The position numbers and the translations under genes are program-made. This document shows, in pieces, positions 17,000-25,839 of a stretch of 64,000 nucleotides of DNA (within the stretch, counting starts at the first letter, position 1; every line of letters starts with the position of its first letter). Under the pieces are notes generated by a model. That model saw only the letters and a program-made list of their open reading frames with translations. It made no database searches and was not told where the DNA came from. This DNA comes from Demequina zhanjiangensis (GTDB taxonomy: Bacteria; Actinomycetota; Actinomycetes; Actinomycetales; Demequinaceae), in the NCBI RefSeq assembly GCF_030418315.1, contig NZ_JAUHPV010000002.1, positions 489,973 through 553,972 on the forward strand, read 5' to 3'.

Positions 17000-19031
17000 C
17001 GCTCACGACTCCCACGCTCTCGACCTGCACGGATGCGCACGTCACCTCTGTATAGGAAAGAACAGGTACCTGCGGGATCGCAAGGGCAAGGGTCTTGCGC
17101 AGCGCGGGCCGCAGCGCCGGCGCGCATGCGAACACCGCCTCGTGACCCGCCCGCTCGACCTCCTGCATGCGCAGTCGCGCCGACTCGAGGAGCCGCTCCA
17201 TCCTGTCGGGGTCGATCGCCAGCTGGGTGCCGTCGTCGGTGGGGCGTCGCGCCTCCACGAGCTGCTGCTCGACCAGCGGGTCGAGCGTGATGACGCGCAG
17301 CACGCCGTCCTGCACGTAGGGGGCGGCGACGGCCGGGCCGAGCGCCGTGCGGGACGCCTCGATGAGTCCTTCCGCGTCCGTGGAGACCTTGGCACGCAGC
17401 GTGAGGCCCTCGAAGATGCGCGGCAGGTCGCGGACCGACACCTTCTCCGCGAGCAGCCCCTGCAGCACACGCTGCACCTCGCCCAGCGAGAGGAGGGTCG
17501 GCACCAGCTCGTCGACGACGGCCGGGTTGACCTGCTTCACGCCGTCCACGAGGACGCGCACGTCCTCTCGCGTGAGGAGGCGCGGGGCGTTGTCCGCGAT
17601 GATCGAGCCGAGGTGCGTCACGAGGACGGAGACGCGGTCCACGACGGTGGCGCCCGCCAGCTCGGCCTGCGAGCGCGCCTGCATCGGCACCCACTTGCCG
17701 GCGAGCCCGAACACGGGCTCCCGCACGGTCTCGCCCGCGATGTGGTCGAGGTGGTCTCCGAGCGCCAGCAGTCGGCCCGCGGGCGCCTCGCCTCGCGCGA
17801 CCTCGACGCCGCCGATGCGGACCACGTAGGTGGAACGCGGAAGATCCACCGAGTCGCGGGTGCGGACGGGCGGGATGACGAGGCCGAGGTCCATGGCGAT
17901 CTTGCGTCGCAGGCCCTTCACGCGGGCCAGCAGGTCCTGGTCGGTGCCGGCGCCCACGAGGTCCACCAGGTCGGGCGAGAGCTGGATCTCGAGCGCGTGG
18001 ACCCGCATCTCCTCCATGATCGCCTCGGGCGAGTCGGGGCCGGGTCCCGTGGGCGCGGAGGACTCGACGGGCTCGAGCTCCTTCTCCGCCTTCTGGAGCG
18101 CACCCACGCGCTGACCGATGATGAGCAGCCCGATGCCGAGCACCAGGAACGGAGGCTTGGGCATGCCGGGCACGAGCGCGAGGAGGACGGCCGCGGTGCC
18201 TGCGATGAGGAGCGCCGTACGGGACTGCGTGAGCTGCGAGCTCGCCGCCGTTCCCATGTCCTCCGACGCCGTGGCGCGGGTGACGATGATGCCTGTCGAG
18301 ACGGACAGCAGGAGGGCGGGGATCTGGGAGACGAGGCCGTCGCCGATGGTCAGCATCGAGAAGCGCTCGAGCGCCTCACCGGGCTCCATGCCCATCTGCA
18401 GCATGCCCACGCCGAAGCCGCCGAGCAGGTTGATGATCGTGATGATGATGCCGGCGATCGCGTCGCCCTTCACGAACTTCGAGCCACCGTCCATGGCGCC
18501 ATAGAAGTCGGCCTCGGCGGCGACGTCGGCCCGGCGCTGGCGGGCAGTGTCCTCGTCGATGAGGCCCGAGTTCAGGTCGGCGTCGATCGCCATCTGCTTG
18601 CCGGGCATGGCGTCGAGGGTGAAGCGCGCGCCGACCTCGGCCACACGGCCCGCACCGTTCGTGATGACGGCGAACTGGATGACGACCAGGATGAGGAAGA
18701 TGACGAGGCCGATGATGATCGAGCCGCCGACCACGAAGTGGCCGAACGCGCCGATGACCTCGCCCGCGTAGCCGTCGCGCAGCACGAGCCTCGTGGAGGC
18801 CACGTTGAGTCCCAGGCGGAACAGCGTGAGGACGAGCAGCAGCGAGGGGAAGACCGAGAAGTCGAGCGGCCGCTTCACGTACATGGACGTGAGCAGCACC
18901 ACGAGCGACAGCGCGATGTTCGTGACGATGAGGAAGTCGAGCATCGCCGCGGGCAGGGGCACCACGAGCAGCAGCACGATGCCGACGACGCCCACGGGGA
19001 CGGCGAACTGCATCAGGCGGTTCTTCATCAT
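16977..19031 (-). CDS. flhA: FlhA flagellar export gate protein
   Basis: A 684-residue protein with eight predicted N-terminal TM helices and a large cytoplasmic domain that docks chaperone-substrate complexes. The family segment around residues 50-80 (SVFPSLLLVLTLFRLGLNV) and the cytoplasmic FHIPEP-type loop are intact. AAGGAAGG six bases before the ATG at 19031 sets the start; a second ATG follows at once. It is coupled to flhB through a 16-codon ORF. It forms the export channel with FliP/FliQ/FliR and FlhB. Confidence 0.96.
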   Translation of the reverse strand: MMKNRLMQFAVPVGVVGIVLLLVVPLPAAMLDFLIVTNIALSLVVLLTSMYVKRPLDFSVFPSLLLVLTLFRLGLNVASTRLVLRDGYAGEVIGAFGHFVVGGSIIIGLVIFLILVVIQFAVITNGAGRVAEVGARFTLDAMPGKQMAIDADLNSGLIDEDTARQRRADVAAEADFYGAMDGGSKFVKGDAIAGIIITIINLLGGFGVGMLQMGMEPGEALERFSMLTIGDGLVSQIPALLLSVSTGIIVTRATASEDMGTAASSQLTQSRTALLIAGTAAVLLALVPGMPKPPFLVLGIGLLIIGQRVGALQKAEKELEPVESSAPTGPGPDSPEAIMEEMRVHALEIQLSPDLVDLVGAGTDQDLLARVKGLRRKIAMDLGLVIPPVRTRDSVDLPRSTYVVRIGGVEVARGEAPAGRLLALGDHLDHIAGETVREPVFGLAGKWVPMQARSQAELAGATVVDRVSVLVTHLGSIIADNAPRLLTREDVRVLVDGVKQVNPAVVDELVPTLLSLGEVQRVLQGLLAEKVSVRDLPRIFEGLTLRAKVSTDAEGLIEASRTALGPAVAAPYVQDGVLRVITLDPLVEQQLVEARRPTDDGTQLAIDPDRMERLLESARLRMQEVERAGHEAVFACAPALRPALRKTLALAIPQVPVLSYTEVTCASVQVESVGVVSDAAAIAS

Positions 19032-19078
19032 GACTGGCCTTCCTTCATGAGGATGGTGGGGAGGTTGGTGACGCTCAT
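19028..19078 (-). CDS. Possible 16-residue coupling peptide between flhB and flhA
   Basis: A frame reading MSVTNLPTILMKEGQS. Its ATG overlaps the flhB TGA and its own TGA overlaps the flhA ATG, so ribosomes finishing flhB could restart here and hand over to flhA without a gap. The end of the ORF encodes the flhA ribosome site. It may be a pure coupling device rather than a functional peptide, or chance. Confidence 0.35.
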   Translation of the reverse strand: MSVTNLPTILMKEGQS

Positions 19079-20178
19079 GCGGCGACCGCCTCGGCGTGCG
19101 GGTCGCGGTGCATGCCGGCGGCGGCGCCGCGGCGGCGGAGCGCCATCACGAACGCGAGGACGCGGGCGACGGCGGCGTACAGGTGGGGCGGGATCTCGTC
19201 GCCGAGCTCGCAGGCTGCGTGGAGGGCCCGTGCGAGCGGGATGTCCTGCACCATCGGCACCCTGTTCTCGGTGGCCTTCTCGCGGATCTTCGCCGCGATG
19301 TGCCCGCTGCCCTTGGCGACGACGCGGGGGGCGCCGGTGCCGGGCTCGTACTTGAGGGCGACGGCCACGTGGGTGGGGTTGACCATGACGACGTCGGCGC
19401 CGGCGATCTCCGCCATCATGCGGTTGCGGCTCATCGCGATCTGACGGGCACGGATCTGACCCTTGATGTGCGGGTCGCCTTCCATCTGCTTGTGCTCGTC
19501 CTTGATCTCCTTCTTGGACATGCGCGTCTTCTTGCGGTTGCGCTTCATGATGACGAACACGTCTGCGGCCGCGAGGGTGAGTCCCGCGAAGACGGCGATG
19601 CGCACCAGGGAGGAGACGCCGTCGGTCGCGAAGCCGATGAAGGACTCGAGCGAGTGGGAGCCGGAGCCGAGCATGACGGGAACCATGCCCTGGATGACCA
19701 CGTAGAGGACCGTGCCGATCGCGGCGGCCTTGAGCGCGGCCTTGAGGCCGTTCCACCAGGCCTCCTTGCCGAAGACCTTCTTGGCGCCGTTCTTGGGGTT
19801 GAACTGCTCGAACTTGGGCTTGAGCCGCTTGGCGGAGATGTGGATGCCGCCCTGTGCCGCCGAGCCGATGATGGCGGCCAGCACGACCACGCCGAGCAGC
19901 GGCGCCATGGTGACGATGACGGAGCCGAGCCCGCCCTGGAGCGACTCGAGTGCGGCCAGCGAGTCGGGCGCCTCCGCGATGCCCTTGATCGCCACGAGCT
20001 GCTCCTCGGCGGCCTGCGCGCCGTGGGAGATGACGAACGGCAGCATCAGGACGGCCGAGCCGACGCCGATCCATGCGGACAGGTCCTGCGACTTCTGCAG
20101 CGCGCCGTCACGGCGCAGCTGCTTCATGCGTTTCGGTGTGGCCTTCTCGGACTTCTCGCCCGCTTCGTCGTTGCTCAC
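19075..20178 (-). CDS. flhB: FlhB flagellar export switch protein
   Basis: A 367-residue protein with four N-terminal TM helices and a cytoplasmic C-terminal domain with the autocleavage motif NPTH (within VMVNPTHVAVALKY). FlhB cleavage, with FliK, switches export from hook to filament substrates. It starts at a GTG overlapping the fliR stop (GTGA). The N-terminal GEKSEKATPKRMKQLRRDG is the standard FlhB opening. Confidence 0.96.
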   Translation of the reverse strand: MSNDEAGEKSEKATPKRMKQLRRDGALQKSQDLSAWIGVGSAVLMLPFVISHGAQAAEEQLVAIKGIAEAPDSLAALESLQGGLGSVIVTMAPLLGVVVLAAIIGSAAQGGIHISAKRLKPKFEQFNPKNGAKKVFGKEAWWNGLKAALKAAAIGTVLYVVIQGMVPVMLGSGSHSLESFIGFATDGVSSLVRIAVFAGLTLAAADVFVIMKRNRKKTRMSKKEIKDEHKQMEGDPHIKGQIRARQIAMSRNRMMAEIAGADVVMVNPTHVAVALKYEPGTGAPRVVAKGSGHIAAKIREKATENRVPMVQDIPLARALHAACELGDEIPPHLYAAVARVLAFVMALRRRGAAAGMHRDPHAEAVAA

Positions 20179-20957
20179 GAGCCACCTCCCAGCATGAGGC
20201 CCACGGCGTCGTCCGTGAGGCTGGAGATGATCTGCGGCAGCGCGAGGAACGCGACGGACCCGAGCGTGAGGGTCAGCAGGATCTTCAGCGGGAAGCCGAG
20301 CGCGAAGGCGTTGAGCGCGGGGGCGACGCGCGTGAGCAGGCCGAGGCCTACGTCGGCGAGGAAGAGGACGACGATGAGCGGGCCCGCGATCTGCAGGGCG
20401 GCGACCATCAGCTGGGCGAGGCCGTGCGTCATCATGTCACCGAGCACGGCGAGCGACGGCGCGGCGCCGAGCGGCAGGACCTCGAACGACCTGACGACTC
20501 CGCCGATGACCAGCTGGTAGCCGTCGGAGGCGAAGAGCAGGGCGAGCGCGGTGGTCGCGTAGAACTTGGAGAAGACGGTGGACTGCTGGCCCTGCATCGG
20601 GTCGTAGGCGGAGGCCATCTGGAAGCCGCCGAACACGTCGATGAGCGAACCGGCCGTCTGAACGGCGGCGAACACGAGCCTCACCAGGAAGCCGAGTGCG
20701 AGCCCGACGAAGGCCTGCAGCACGAGCGCGCCGATGAAAGCGCCGCCACCGCCCGCGACGAGGGTTCCGGGGGCGATCGTGGAGGAGGCGGTGACGCGCG
20801 GCATGGCCGCGAGCGCGATGCCGATGCCGATCGCCACCTTCACCGAGCCGGGGAACTGGCGGACGTTGAACGGCGGCGAGACGACGAGGAATGCGACGAG
20901 GCGGACCCCGGCGAGCATGAGCGTCTCGAGGAGCGCCAGATCGAACGTCAGCTCCAT
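20175..20957 (-). CDS. fliR: FliR flagellar export gate component
   Basis: A 260-residue hydrophobic protein with about six TM helices, part of the FliP5-FliQ4-FliR1 export pore. It starts one base after the fliQ stop and overlaps flhB. The family motif GASLIDVFGGF-like segment appears as TAGSLIDVFGGFQMA. The length is normal. Confidence 0.94.
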   Translation of the reverse strand: MELTFDLALLETLMLAGVRLVAFLVVSPPFNVRQFPGSVKVAIGIGIALAAMPRVTASSTIAPGTLVAGGGGAFIGALVLQAFVGLALGFLVRLVFAAVQTAGSLIDVFGGFQMASAYDPMQGQQSTVFSKFYATTALALLFASDGYQLVIGGVVRSFEVLPLGAAPSLAVLGDMMTHGLAQLMVAALQIAGPLIVVLFLADVGLGLLTRVAPALNAFALGFPLKILLTLTLGSVAFLALPQIISSLTDDAVGLMLGGGS

Positions 20958-20958
20958 G

Positions 20959-21231
20959 TCAGCCCCCCAGCAGTCCGGGGAGCTTCTCGAAGAGCTCGTT
21001 GGTGAACGTGATGGACTCCTGGATCATCCAGTGGCCCGCCACGAACAGCGCGATGGCGACGCCGATGGCCTTCGGCACGAACGACAGCGTCACCTCCTGG
21101 ATCTGGGTGACGGACTGGAACAGCGACACGAGGAAGCCGATCGCGAGCGCCGTGATCAGGAGGGGCGCGGAGAGCTTGGCGGCCAGCACCATGGCGTCGA
21201 GGCCGACGTCGAGAACTGCGGAGGTGTCCAT
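20959..21231 (-). CDS. fliQ: FliQ flagellar export gate component
   Basis: A 90-residue protein with two TM helices and the family LVSLFQSVTQIQEVTLSFVPK loop (19 central residues conserved). The start MDTSAVLDVG overlaps the fliP stop (ATGA), which excludes an upstream in-frame ATG at 21273. Confidence 0.95.
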   Translation of the reverse strand: MDTSAVLDVGLDAMVLAAKLSAPLLITALAIGFLVSLFQSVTQIQEVTLSFVPKAIGVAIALFVAGHWMIQESITFTNELFEKLPGLLGG

Positions 21232-22067
21232 CAGCCGTAGCTCCCGATCAGCGCGGTGATGATGAGCGTCCAACCGTCCACGAGGACGAACAGGAGGAGC
21301 TTGAAGGGCAGCGACACCATGACGGGCGGCAGCATCATCATTCCCATCGACATGAGGGCGCCGGAGACGACCAGGTCGATCACGAGGAAGGGGACGAAGA
21401 TGACGAACGAGATGATGAACGCGGCGCGCAGCTCGGACAGCATGAAGGCGGGCATGAGGGTCGTCATCGAGACGTCCTCGGGCGAGCCGGGGTTCTCGGC
21501 GTCTGCGGCGCGGGTCATGAGCGCGATGTCGGATTCGCGCGTGTTCTCGAGCATGAACTCGCGCAGCGGCATCGAGCCGACGTCGACCGCCTCGGTGAAG
21601 CTGAGCTCGCCTGCGAGGTAGGGCTGGACTCCCAGCTCGTTGATCTCGCCGAGGATCGGGCCCATCACGAACAGCGACAGGAACAGGGCGATGCCCGCGA
21701 GGACCTGGGTGGGCGGGGTGCCCTGGAGGCCGAGCGCGTTGCGGGTGAGGGCGAGCACCACGAAGATCTTCGTGAAGCTGGTGGTCATGAGCAGCAGCGA
21801 CGGCGCGACGGACAGCAGGGTGATCGCGATGAGGACGACGATCGAGCTGGACGGGGTGCCGTCGACTCCGTAGAGGTCGACTGCGACTCCGGGGCCGGAG
21901 ACGGTGGGTTCAGCGGGTGCGGACGGGGCGGTCGGTCCAGCGGGGTCCACGGCGGCCTGGGCGCTTCCCCCGACTGCGATCACGAGGATCGCGGCGAGCA
22001 GGAGGGCGAAGACCACCGAGAACCGGCGTGCGAGAGACGACCGGGCCCCGGACGGAGCGGGGGTCAT
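21231..22067 (-). CDS. fliP: FliP flagellar export gate component
   Basis: A 278-residue membrane protein with an N-terminal signal peptide (about 1-39, Ala-rich end), an Ala/Pro-rich linker, then the conserved TM core with TSFTKIFVVLALTRNALG and the QTPPxQVL-type segment GTPPTQVLAG. The gene overlaps both fliO and fliQ by four bases. It forms the pentameric base of the export pore. Confidence 0.96.
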   Translation of the reverse strand: MTPAPSGARSSLARRFSVVFALLLAAILVIAVGGSAQAAVDPAGPTAPSAPAEPTVSGPGVAVDLYGVDGTPSSSIVVLIAITLLSVAPSLLLMTTSFTKIFVVLALTRNALGLQGTPPTQVLAGIALFLSLFVMGPILGEINELGVQPYLAGELSFTEAVDVGSMPLREFMLENTRESDIALMTRAADAENPGSPEDVSMTTLMPAFMLSELRAAFIISFVIFVPFLVIDLVVSGALMSMGMMMLPPVMVSLPFKLLLFVLVDGWTLIITALIGSYG

Positions 22068-22609
22068 GGACGGCGGACGGTCCGTTCTTGCACCGTCGCC
22101 ACCGCCTTGCGCCAGGTGTCAGGCGCAAGGATCGATCCTTCGAGGGGCGAGCGGTGCCGTTGCGCGTCGGCCGTCCGGGCCGACGTCGAACGGACAGGGG
22201 CAGGGACGACGGCGGGGCCGGCGGCCGCGTCGACGACGCGGAGCTCGGACACGGTGGCGTCCTGGGTGGTGAGGGTCGTGGAGTCGAGGTCGGCGACATC
22301 CAGGTGTGCGATGTCTACGTCGACGCGCTCCTCACCGGAGGTGGCGGCGGGATCCTCGAGCGGGATCTCACCTGCGTCGTGCAGGAGGGTGATGCCCTGG
22401 TCGGTGTATCCGACCACGAGTCGACGGCCTGCGGCCTCGACCATGGCGACACCGGTGCGACGCGACAGCTGCTGGCGACCGACGATCGCCAGGCCTTCGC
22501 GTCGGCGGGTGCTCGCGGAGGTCCGCATGCGGCGGCTCAGCCACCACAGCAGACCGAGCACGGCAGCCAGCGAGAGGCCGACGCGCAGCACGAGCAGGAG
22601 CATGTCCAT
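22064..22609 (-). CDS. fliO: FliO flagellar export accessory protein
   Basis: A 181-residue protein with one N-terminal TM helix (about 3-24) and a small cytoplasmic domain (GLAIVGRQQLSRRTGVAMVE, then GRRLVVGYTDQG), the FliO pattern. The C-terminal ~90 residues are variable and Ala/Val-rich. FliO helps assemble FliP. It starts three bases after the fliN stop. Confidence 0.85.
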   Translation of the reverse strand: MDMLLLVLRVGLSLAAVLGLLWWLSRRMRTSASTRRREGLAIVGRQQLSRRTGVAMVEAAGRRLVVGYTDQGITLLHDAGEIPLEDPAATSGEERVDVDIAHLDVADLDSTTLTTQDATVSELRVVDAAAGPAVVPAPVRSTSARTADAQRHRSPLEGSILAPDTWRKAVATVQERTVRRP

Positions 22610-22612
22610 GGG

Positions 22613-23338
22613 TCAGCGGCCGTCCTCGTTGGTGACGATCTCGGTGATCCGGATGCCGTACTCCTCGTCGACGACGACGACCTCGCCGCGGGCGACGAGG
22701 CGGCCGTTGACCATCACGTCGGCGGGCGAGCCGGCGGCGCGGTCGAGCTCGAGGACGGTGCCGGGCACCAGGTCGAGGACCTGACGCATGGGGAGGCGGG
22801 TGTGGCCGATCTCGGCGGTGAGCACGAGCTCGACGTCGCGCAGCATGTGCATGCGGGCGCGCTCGTCGATCGGCGCGGCGCCGACGGAGGGGCTGGGGGC
22901 GGACGGCGCGGTCTGGGTGCGGTTCTGGCGGACGCGGATGCCGAACCAGGCCTGGGCGGCGCCGTCGGCGTCGACGAGGACGAAGGCCTCCATGTCGGGG
23001 TCCATGAACGCCTCGCCGAGCGTGTCCTCGAGCGCGGTGTCGAGCACGCCTGCACCGAGCGTCGTGGCGGCGGCCTCGAGCGCGGGGCGGAGGATGTCTG
23101 CCGCCTCGACGCCTGCGCCTGCTCCGGCGAGGGCCTCGGCGATCGCGTCGTGCGCGACGAGCACCAGGTCGGCGCTCGTGGAGCCGACGAAGTGCGCGCG
23201 GGTGATCTTGGTGTCCGCGGCGGGGGCCTGGCCCGGGCCGAGCGGCACAGCGGTCAGCGGCGTCGCGGTGGGCAGCTGCTCGACGAGGAGCTCGGCGGCC
23301 TGCTGCGCGACGGCGGCGGCGGGAACGGTGGCGGTCAT
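22613..23338 (-). CDS. fliN: FliN motor switch protein with extra CheC/CheX-like N-terminal domain
   Basis: A 241-residue protein. Residues about 160-240 are the FliN/SpoA domain (DVELVLTAEIGHTRLPMR...). Residues about 40-135 form an additional domain resembling the CheC/CheX fold found in FliY of Bacillus-type switches. Classical FliN is ~130 residues. No EIDALL-type CheY-binding peptide is seen at the N-terminus. Coupled to fliM (ATGA). The extra domain might bind CheY-P, compensating for the missing peptide in FliM; this is inference. Confidence 0.85.
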   Translation of the reverse strand: MTATVPAAAVAQQAAELLVEQLPTATPLTAVPLGPGQAPAADTKITRAHFVGSTSADLVLVAHDAIAEALAGAGAGVEAADILRPALEAAATTLGAGVLDTALEDTLGEAFMDPDMEAFVLVDADGAAQAWFGIRVRQNRTQTAPSAPSPSVGAAPIDERARMHMLRDVELVLTAEIGHTRLPMRQVLDLVPGTVLELDRAAGSPADVMVNGRLVARGEVVVVDEEYGIRITEIVTNEDGR

Positions 23339-24267
23339 GCTTCCTCCTGGGTGGACACGACGAGGCAGGCGACGCGGGTGCCGTTGGCACCGATCGCGGC
23401 GTGGGCGAGGGTGACGCCGTCGACGACGACATCGAGCGGGGAGTCCACTCCGTGGCGGAGCGACACGACGGACCCGACCTCGAGCGCGCCGACCTCGGCT
23501 GCGCTCATGTGGTGTCCGCCGAAGCGGACGGTGACGGGCAGGGGCACCTCGGTGAGGCGGTCGACGAGCTGGTTGACGGCGAGGTCGTGCGCGGCCTGCT
23601 CCTCGACGCTGCGGCCGCTCTCCTCGTCGGCCTCACGGAGCGCCGCGATGACGGGCTCGGCGAGCACCATGAGGGTGATCGGCGCGGTGACGGGGCCGAT
23701 CGTCATCTGGAAGTGGCCGACGATGACGGGCTCGGATGCCGCGGCGAGCTGCATGAACGAGGGGCTGTAGCGCACGGTGCGGAGGCTGAAGGACAGCGGT
23801 CCGATGGTGCGGACCGCGTTCGTGAGGTCGGTGCACGCGAGCTGGAGCATGTCGCTCATCAGCTTCCACTCGATCTCGGTGAGCTCGCGGAACTCCATGC
23901 CGAGGTCGACGGCGGGACCGCCGAGGAGGCAGTCGACGAGCGTCATCGTGAGGTTCGTGGGGAGCTGCAGGAGCGCCGGCGTGCGGCTGGGCTCGAACTG
24001 CAGGACGACGCCCGTGGTGGACGCGGGCAGCGTGTTGATGTGCGCGTCGTACCCGGTCAGGTCCAGGCGCTCGAGGTCGACGGTCGCGAGCAGGCCGAGG
24101 CGCGAGCTGAGGATGGTGCCCCACTGACGCGCGAAGCCCTGCAGCGCCACCTCGATGGCGCGGCTGTGCTCACGGGTGAGCGTCATCGGCTGCGAGAAGT
24201 CGTACAGCTCGGGCGTGCCCGTGCCGCGACCTCGCCGCGTGCGTTCCTGTCCTGTCACGACGGCCAC
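23335..24267 (-). CDS. fliM: FliM motor switch protein lacking the usual CheY-binding N-terminus
   Basis: A 310-residue middle-ring switch protein. The CheC-like middle domain (from YDFSQPMTLTREH at about residue 22) and the C-terminal SpoA domain are intact. The N-terminus is only a short basic stretch (GQERTRRGRG) and lacks LSQxEIDALL, the CheY-P docking peptide of most FliM. The frame has no alternative start codon between 24267 and the fliL stop, so the absence is not a start-site error. Starts with GTG. It is the first gene after a 91-base gap that contains a shared GAGGTTTGTCAC element. Confidence 0.92.
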   Translation of the reverse strand: MAVVTGQERTRRGRGTGTPELYDFSQPMTLTREHSRAIEVALQGFARQWGTILSSRLGLLATVDLERLDLTGYDAHINTLPASTTGVVLQFEPSRTPALLQLPTNLTMTLVDCLLGGPAVDLGMEFRELTEIEWKLMSDMLQLACTDLTNAVRTIGPLSFSLRTVRYSPSFMQLAAASEPVIVGHFQMTIGPVTAPITLMVLAEPVIAALREADEESGRSVEEQAAHDLAVNQLVDRLTEVPLPVTVRFGGHHMSAAEVGALEVGSVVSLRHGVDSPLDVVVDGVTLAHAAIGANGTRVACLVVSTQEEA

Positions 24268-24331
24268 ATCGTCCGGACAGGGGTGCGCGTAAGGATTGCC
24301 GGCCGCGGAAGGCGTTCTCCGTGCGGGGAAT

Positions 24332-24343
24332 GTGACAAACCTC
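24332..24343 (-). promoter_or_regulatory. GAGGTTTGTCAC element upstream of fliM
   Basis: Twelve bases identical, in the same orientation, to an element upstream of flgB (36737-36748), extended to GCG-Y-GAGGTTTGTCAC-W-T. It is AT-richer than its surroundings and lies 65 bases before fliM in the gap after fliL. It is probably a regulatory site for early flagellar operons; its factor is unknown. Confidence 0.4.
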
Positions 24344-24358
24344 GCGCGGCCGGATGCT

Positions 24359-24928
24359 CTACTGGGTGACGAAGTCGGTGTAGTAGACCCCGATCACCTC
24401 ACCGTGGTACGCCTCCTTGAGGGTCTCCGCGAGCTCATGCTTGAGCTCATCGCGGATCTCCGGATCGGACAGCTCGTCCTGGGTTCGACCTGAGAACAGG
24501 GCGATCGCCGCGTCGAGCGCGATGGCCTCGCCGATCTCGCCGTGTGCGACGGCCTCGGCGCTGACCTCGAGCCCCAGGCCGAGCCGCAGGTAGTGGCCCT
24601 GCTCCAGGTTGATGGAGATCGACTCGACGACCTGCACTCCTCCGGACTCGACCTCCTCCTCGTGGACCTCCTCCTCGACGACGGCGCCGTCTGCGGCGGC
24701 CGCGGGGTCCTCGCCTGCGGCGCCCGGTCCCATGAGGAACCAGTAGGCGCCGACCGCGATGATGACGATGAGCACTCCGATGACGATGCTCATGAGGCGC
24801 TTCTTGCCTCCGCCTCCACCTCCCTCGCCTCCGGCGGGGCCTTCGGGAGCGGGTGCGCCCCCGGCGGGTGGACGGGCGCCGATCTTCGGCTTGCCCGGGC
24901 TGACGATGCGGGCCTCCTGCGTGGTCAT
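24359..24928 (-). CDS. fliL: FliL motor-associated membrane protein
   Basis: A 189-residue protein with a Gly/Pro-rich cytoplasmic N-terminus, one TM helix (about 43-65) and an extracytoplasmic FliL domain ending DLKHELAETLKEAYHGEVIGVYYTDF-like (EAYHGEVIGVYYTDFVTQ). FliL rings surround stators and support torque. Its start overlaps the motB stop (ATGA), placing it with the stator genes. Confidence 0.9.
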   Translation of the reverse strand: MTTQEARIVSPGKPKIGARPPAGGAPAPEGPAGGEGGGGGGKKRLMSIVIGVLIVIIAVGAYWFLMGPGAAGEDPAAAADGAVVEEEVHEEEVESGGVQVVESISINLEQGHYLRLGLGLEVSAEAVAHGEIGEAIALDAAIALFSGRTQDELSDPEIRDELKHELAETLKEAYHGEVIGVYYTDFVTQ

Positions 24929-25839
24929 AGGTCTCCCATCCCTTCTGCTCTCAGCGCGGCCAGCTCGGCCTGCAGCTCCTTGTGGGTGACGCTGCCCTCC
25001 TCGATCGCGGCGGCGATCTCGGGGACGAGCGCGCGGATCTCCTCCGACGCTCCGGACTCCACGACGATGTCGACGCGGCGGTTCGCGGTGAGCGCCGCCT
25101 CGGAGGTGCCCTTCGCGATCGGGCGCGAGTCTCCGTAGCCGGTGGCGGAGATCTGGGTCGACGGGATTCCGCCGTGCTCCACGAACCGGCGCAGCACCTG
25201 GGTGGCGCGCGCGCTCGACAGCTCCCAGTTGGTCGGGTAGTTGGCGGAGGGCAGCACGTTCGCGTGCCCCTCGATGGACAGCAGTCGGGGCTGGCGATCA
25301 AGAGGACCGGCGAGCGCGTCGACGACTCGCCTGGCGCGCGCCGTCATCGCGGCGTCGTCGGGCGCGAAGAACACGTTCGAGCCGACGAGGCCGATGATCA
25401 GGCCCCGCTCGTCGATCTGGAAGGTGACGTCCGCCTCGAGGCCCTTCGACTCGAGGAGCGACTCGAGCTTCGCCTGCACCGCGTTGAGATCCTCGTACTC
25501 GGAGGCCGCCTCAAGGTAGTCGAGCTGGTCCTGCGTGTACTGGCCCTCGGCGTCGTTCGATCCGTCTGAGCCTTCGTGCGCGACTCCGACGAAGTCGGGC
25601 GCGATCTGATAGCTCTCGAGGCCCGTGAGGGCACCGCTGGATCCGGAGATGATGCTCGGCGCGTCGTGGCCGAAGCCGATCGCGAGCGAGTCGCGCAGCT
25701 CCTCGAACTTGGTCTGATCCACCTGGGAGATCGCGTAGAGGACGATGAACAGCGCGACCAGCACGGTCATCATGTCGGCGTAGGAGACGGCCCAGCGCTC
25801 GTGGTTCTCGTGCTCCTCCTCCTCGTGCTTGCGGCTCAT
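24925..25839 (-). CDS. motB: MotB stator protein
   Basis: A 304-residue stator subunit. The TM helix holds D22 in SYADMMTVLVALF, equivalent to the ion-carrying aspartate (D32 in E. coli MotB). A plug/linker region and the C-terminal OmpA-like peptidoglycan-binding domain (about 170-280) follow. The start at 25839 overlaps motA by ATGA. The C-terminus has a further ~40-residue helical extension. Ion type (proton or sodium) is not decidable with confidence. Confidence 0.95.
   Translation of the reverse strand: MSRKHEEEEHENHERWAVSYADMMTVLVALFIVLYAISQVDQTKFEELRDSLAIGFGHDAPSIISGSSGALTGLESYQIAPDFVGVAHEGSDGSNDAEGQYTQDQLDYLEAASEYEDLNAVQAKLESLLESKGLEADVTFQIDERGLIIGLVGSNVFFAPDDAAMTARARRVVDALAGPLDRQPRLLSIEGHANVLPSANYPTNWELSSARATQVLRRFVEHGGIPSTQISATGYGDSRPIAKGTSEAALTANRRVDIVVESGASEEIRALVPEIAAAIEEGSVTHKELQAELAALRAEGMGDL

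Noticed and set aside
16845..19355. 836-codon plus-strand frame opposite flhA
   Set aside because: Antisense shadow. flhA on the other strand has all family motifs and overlaps its neighbours properly.
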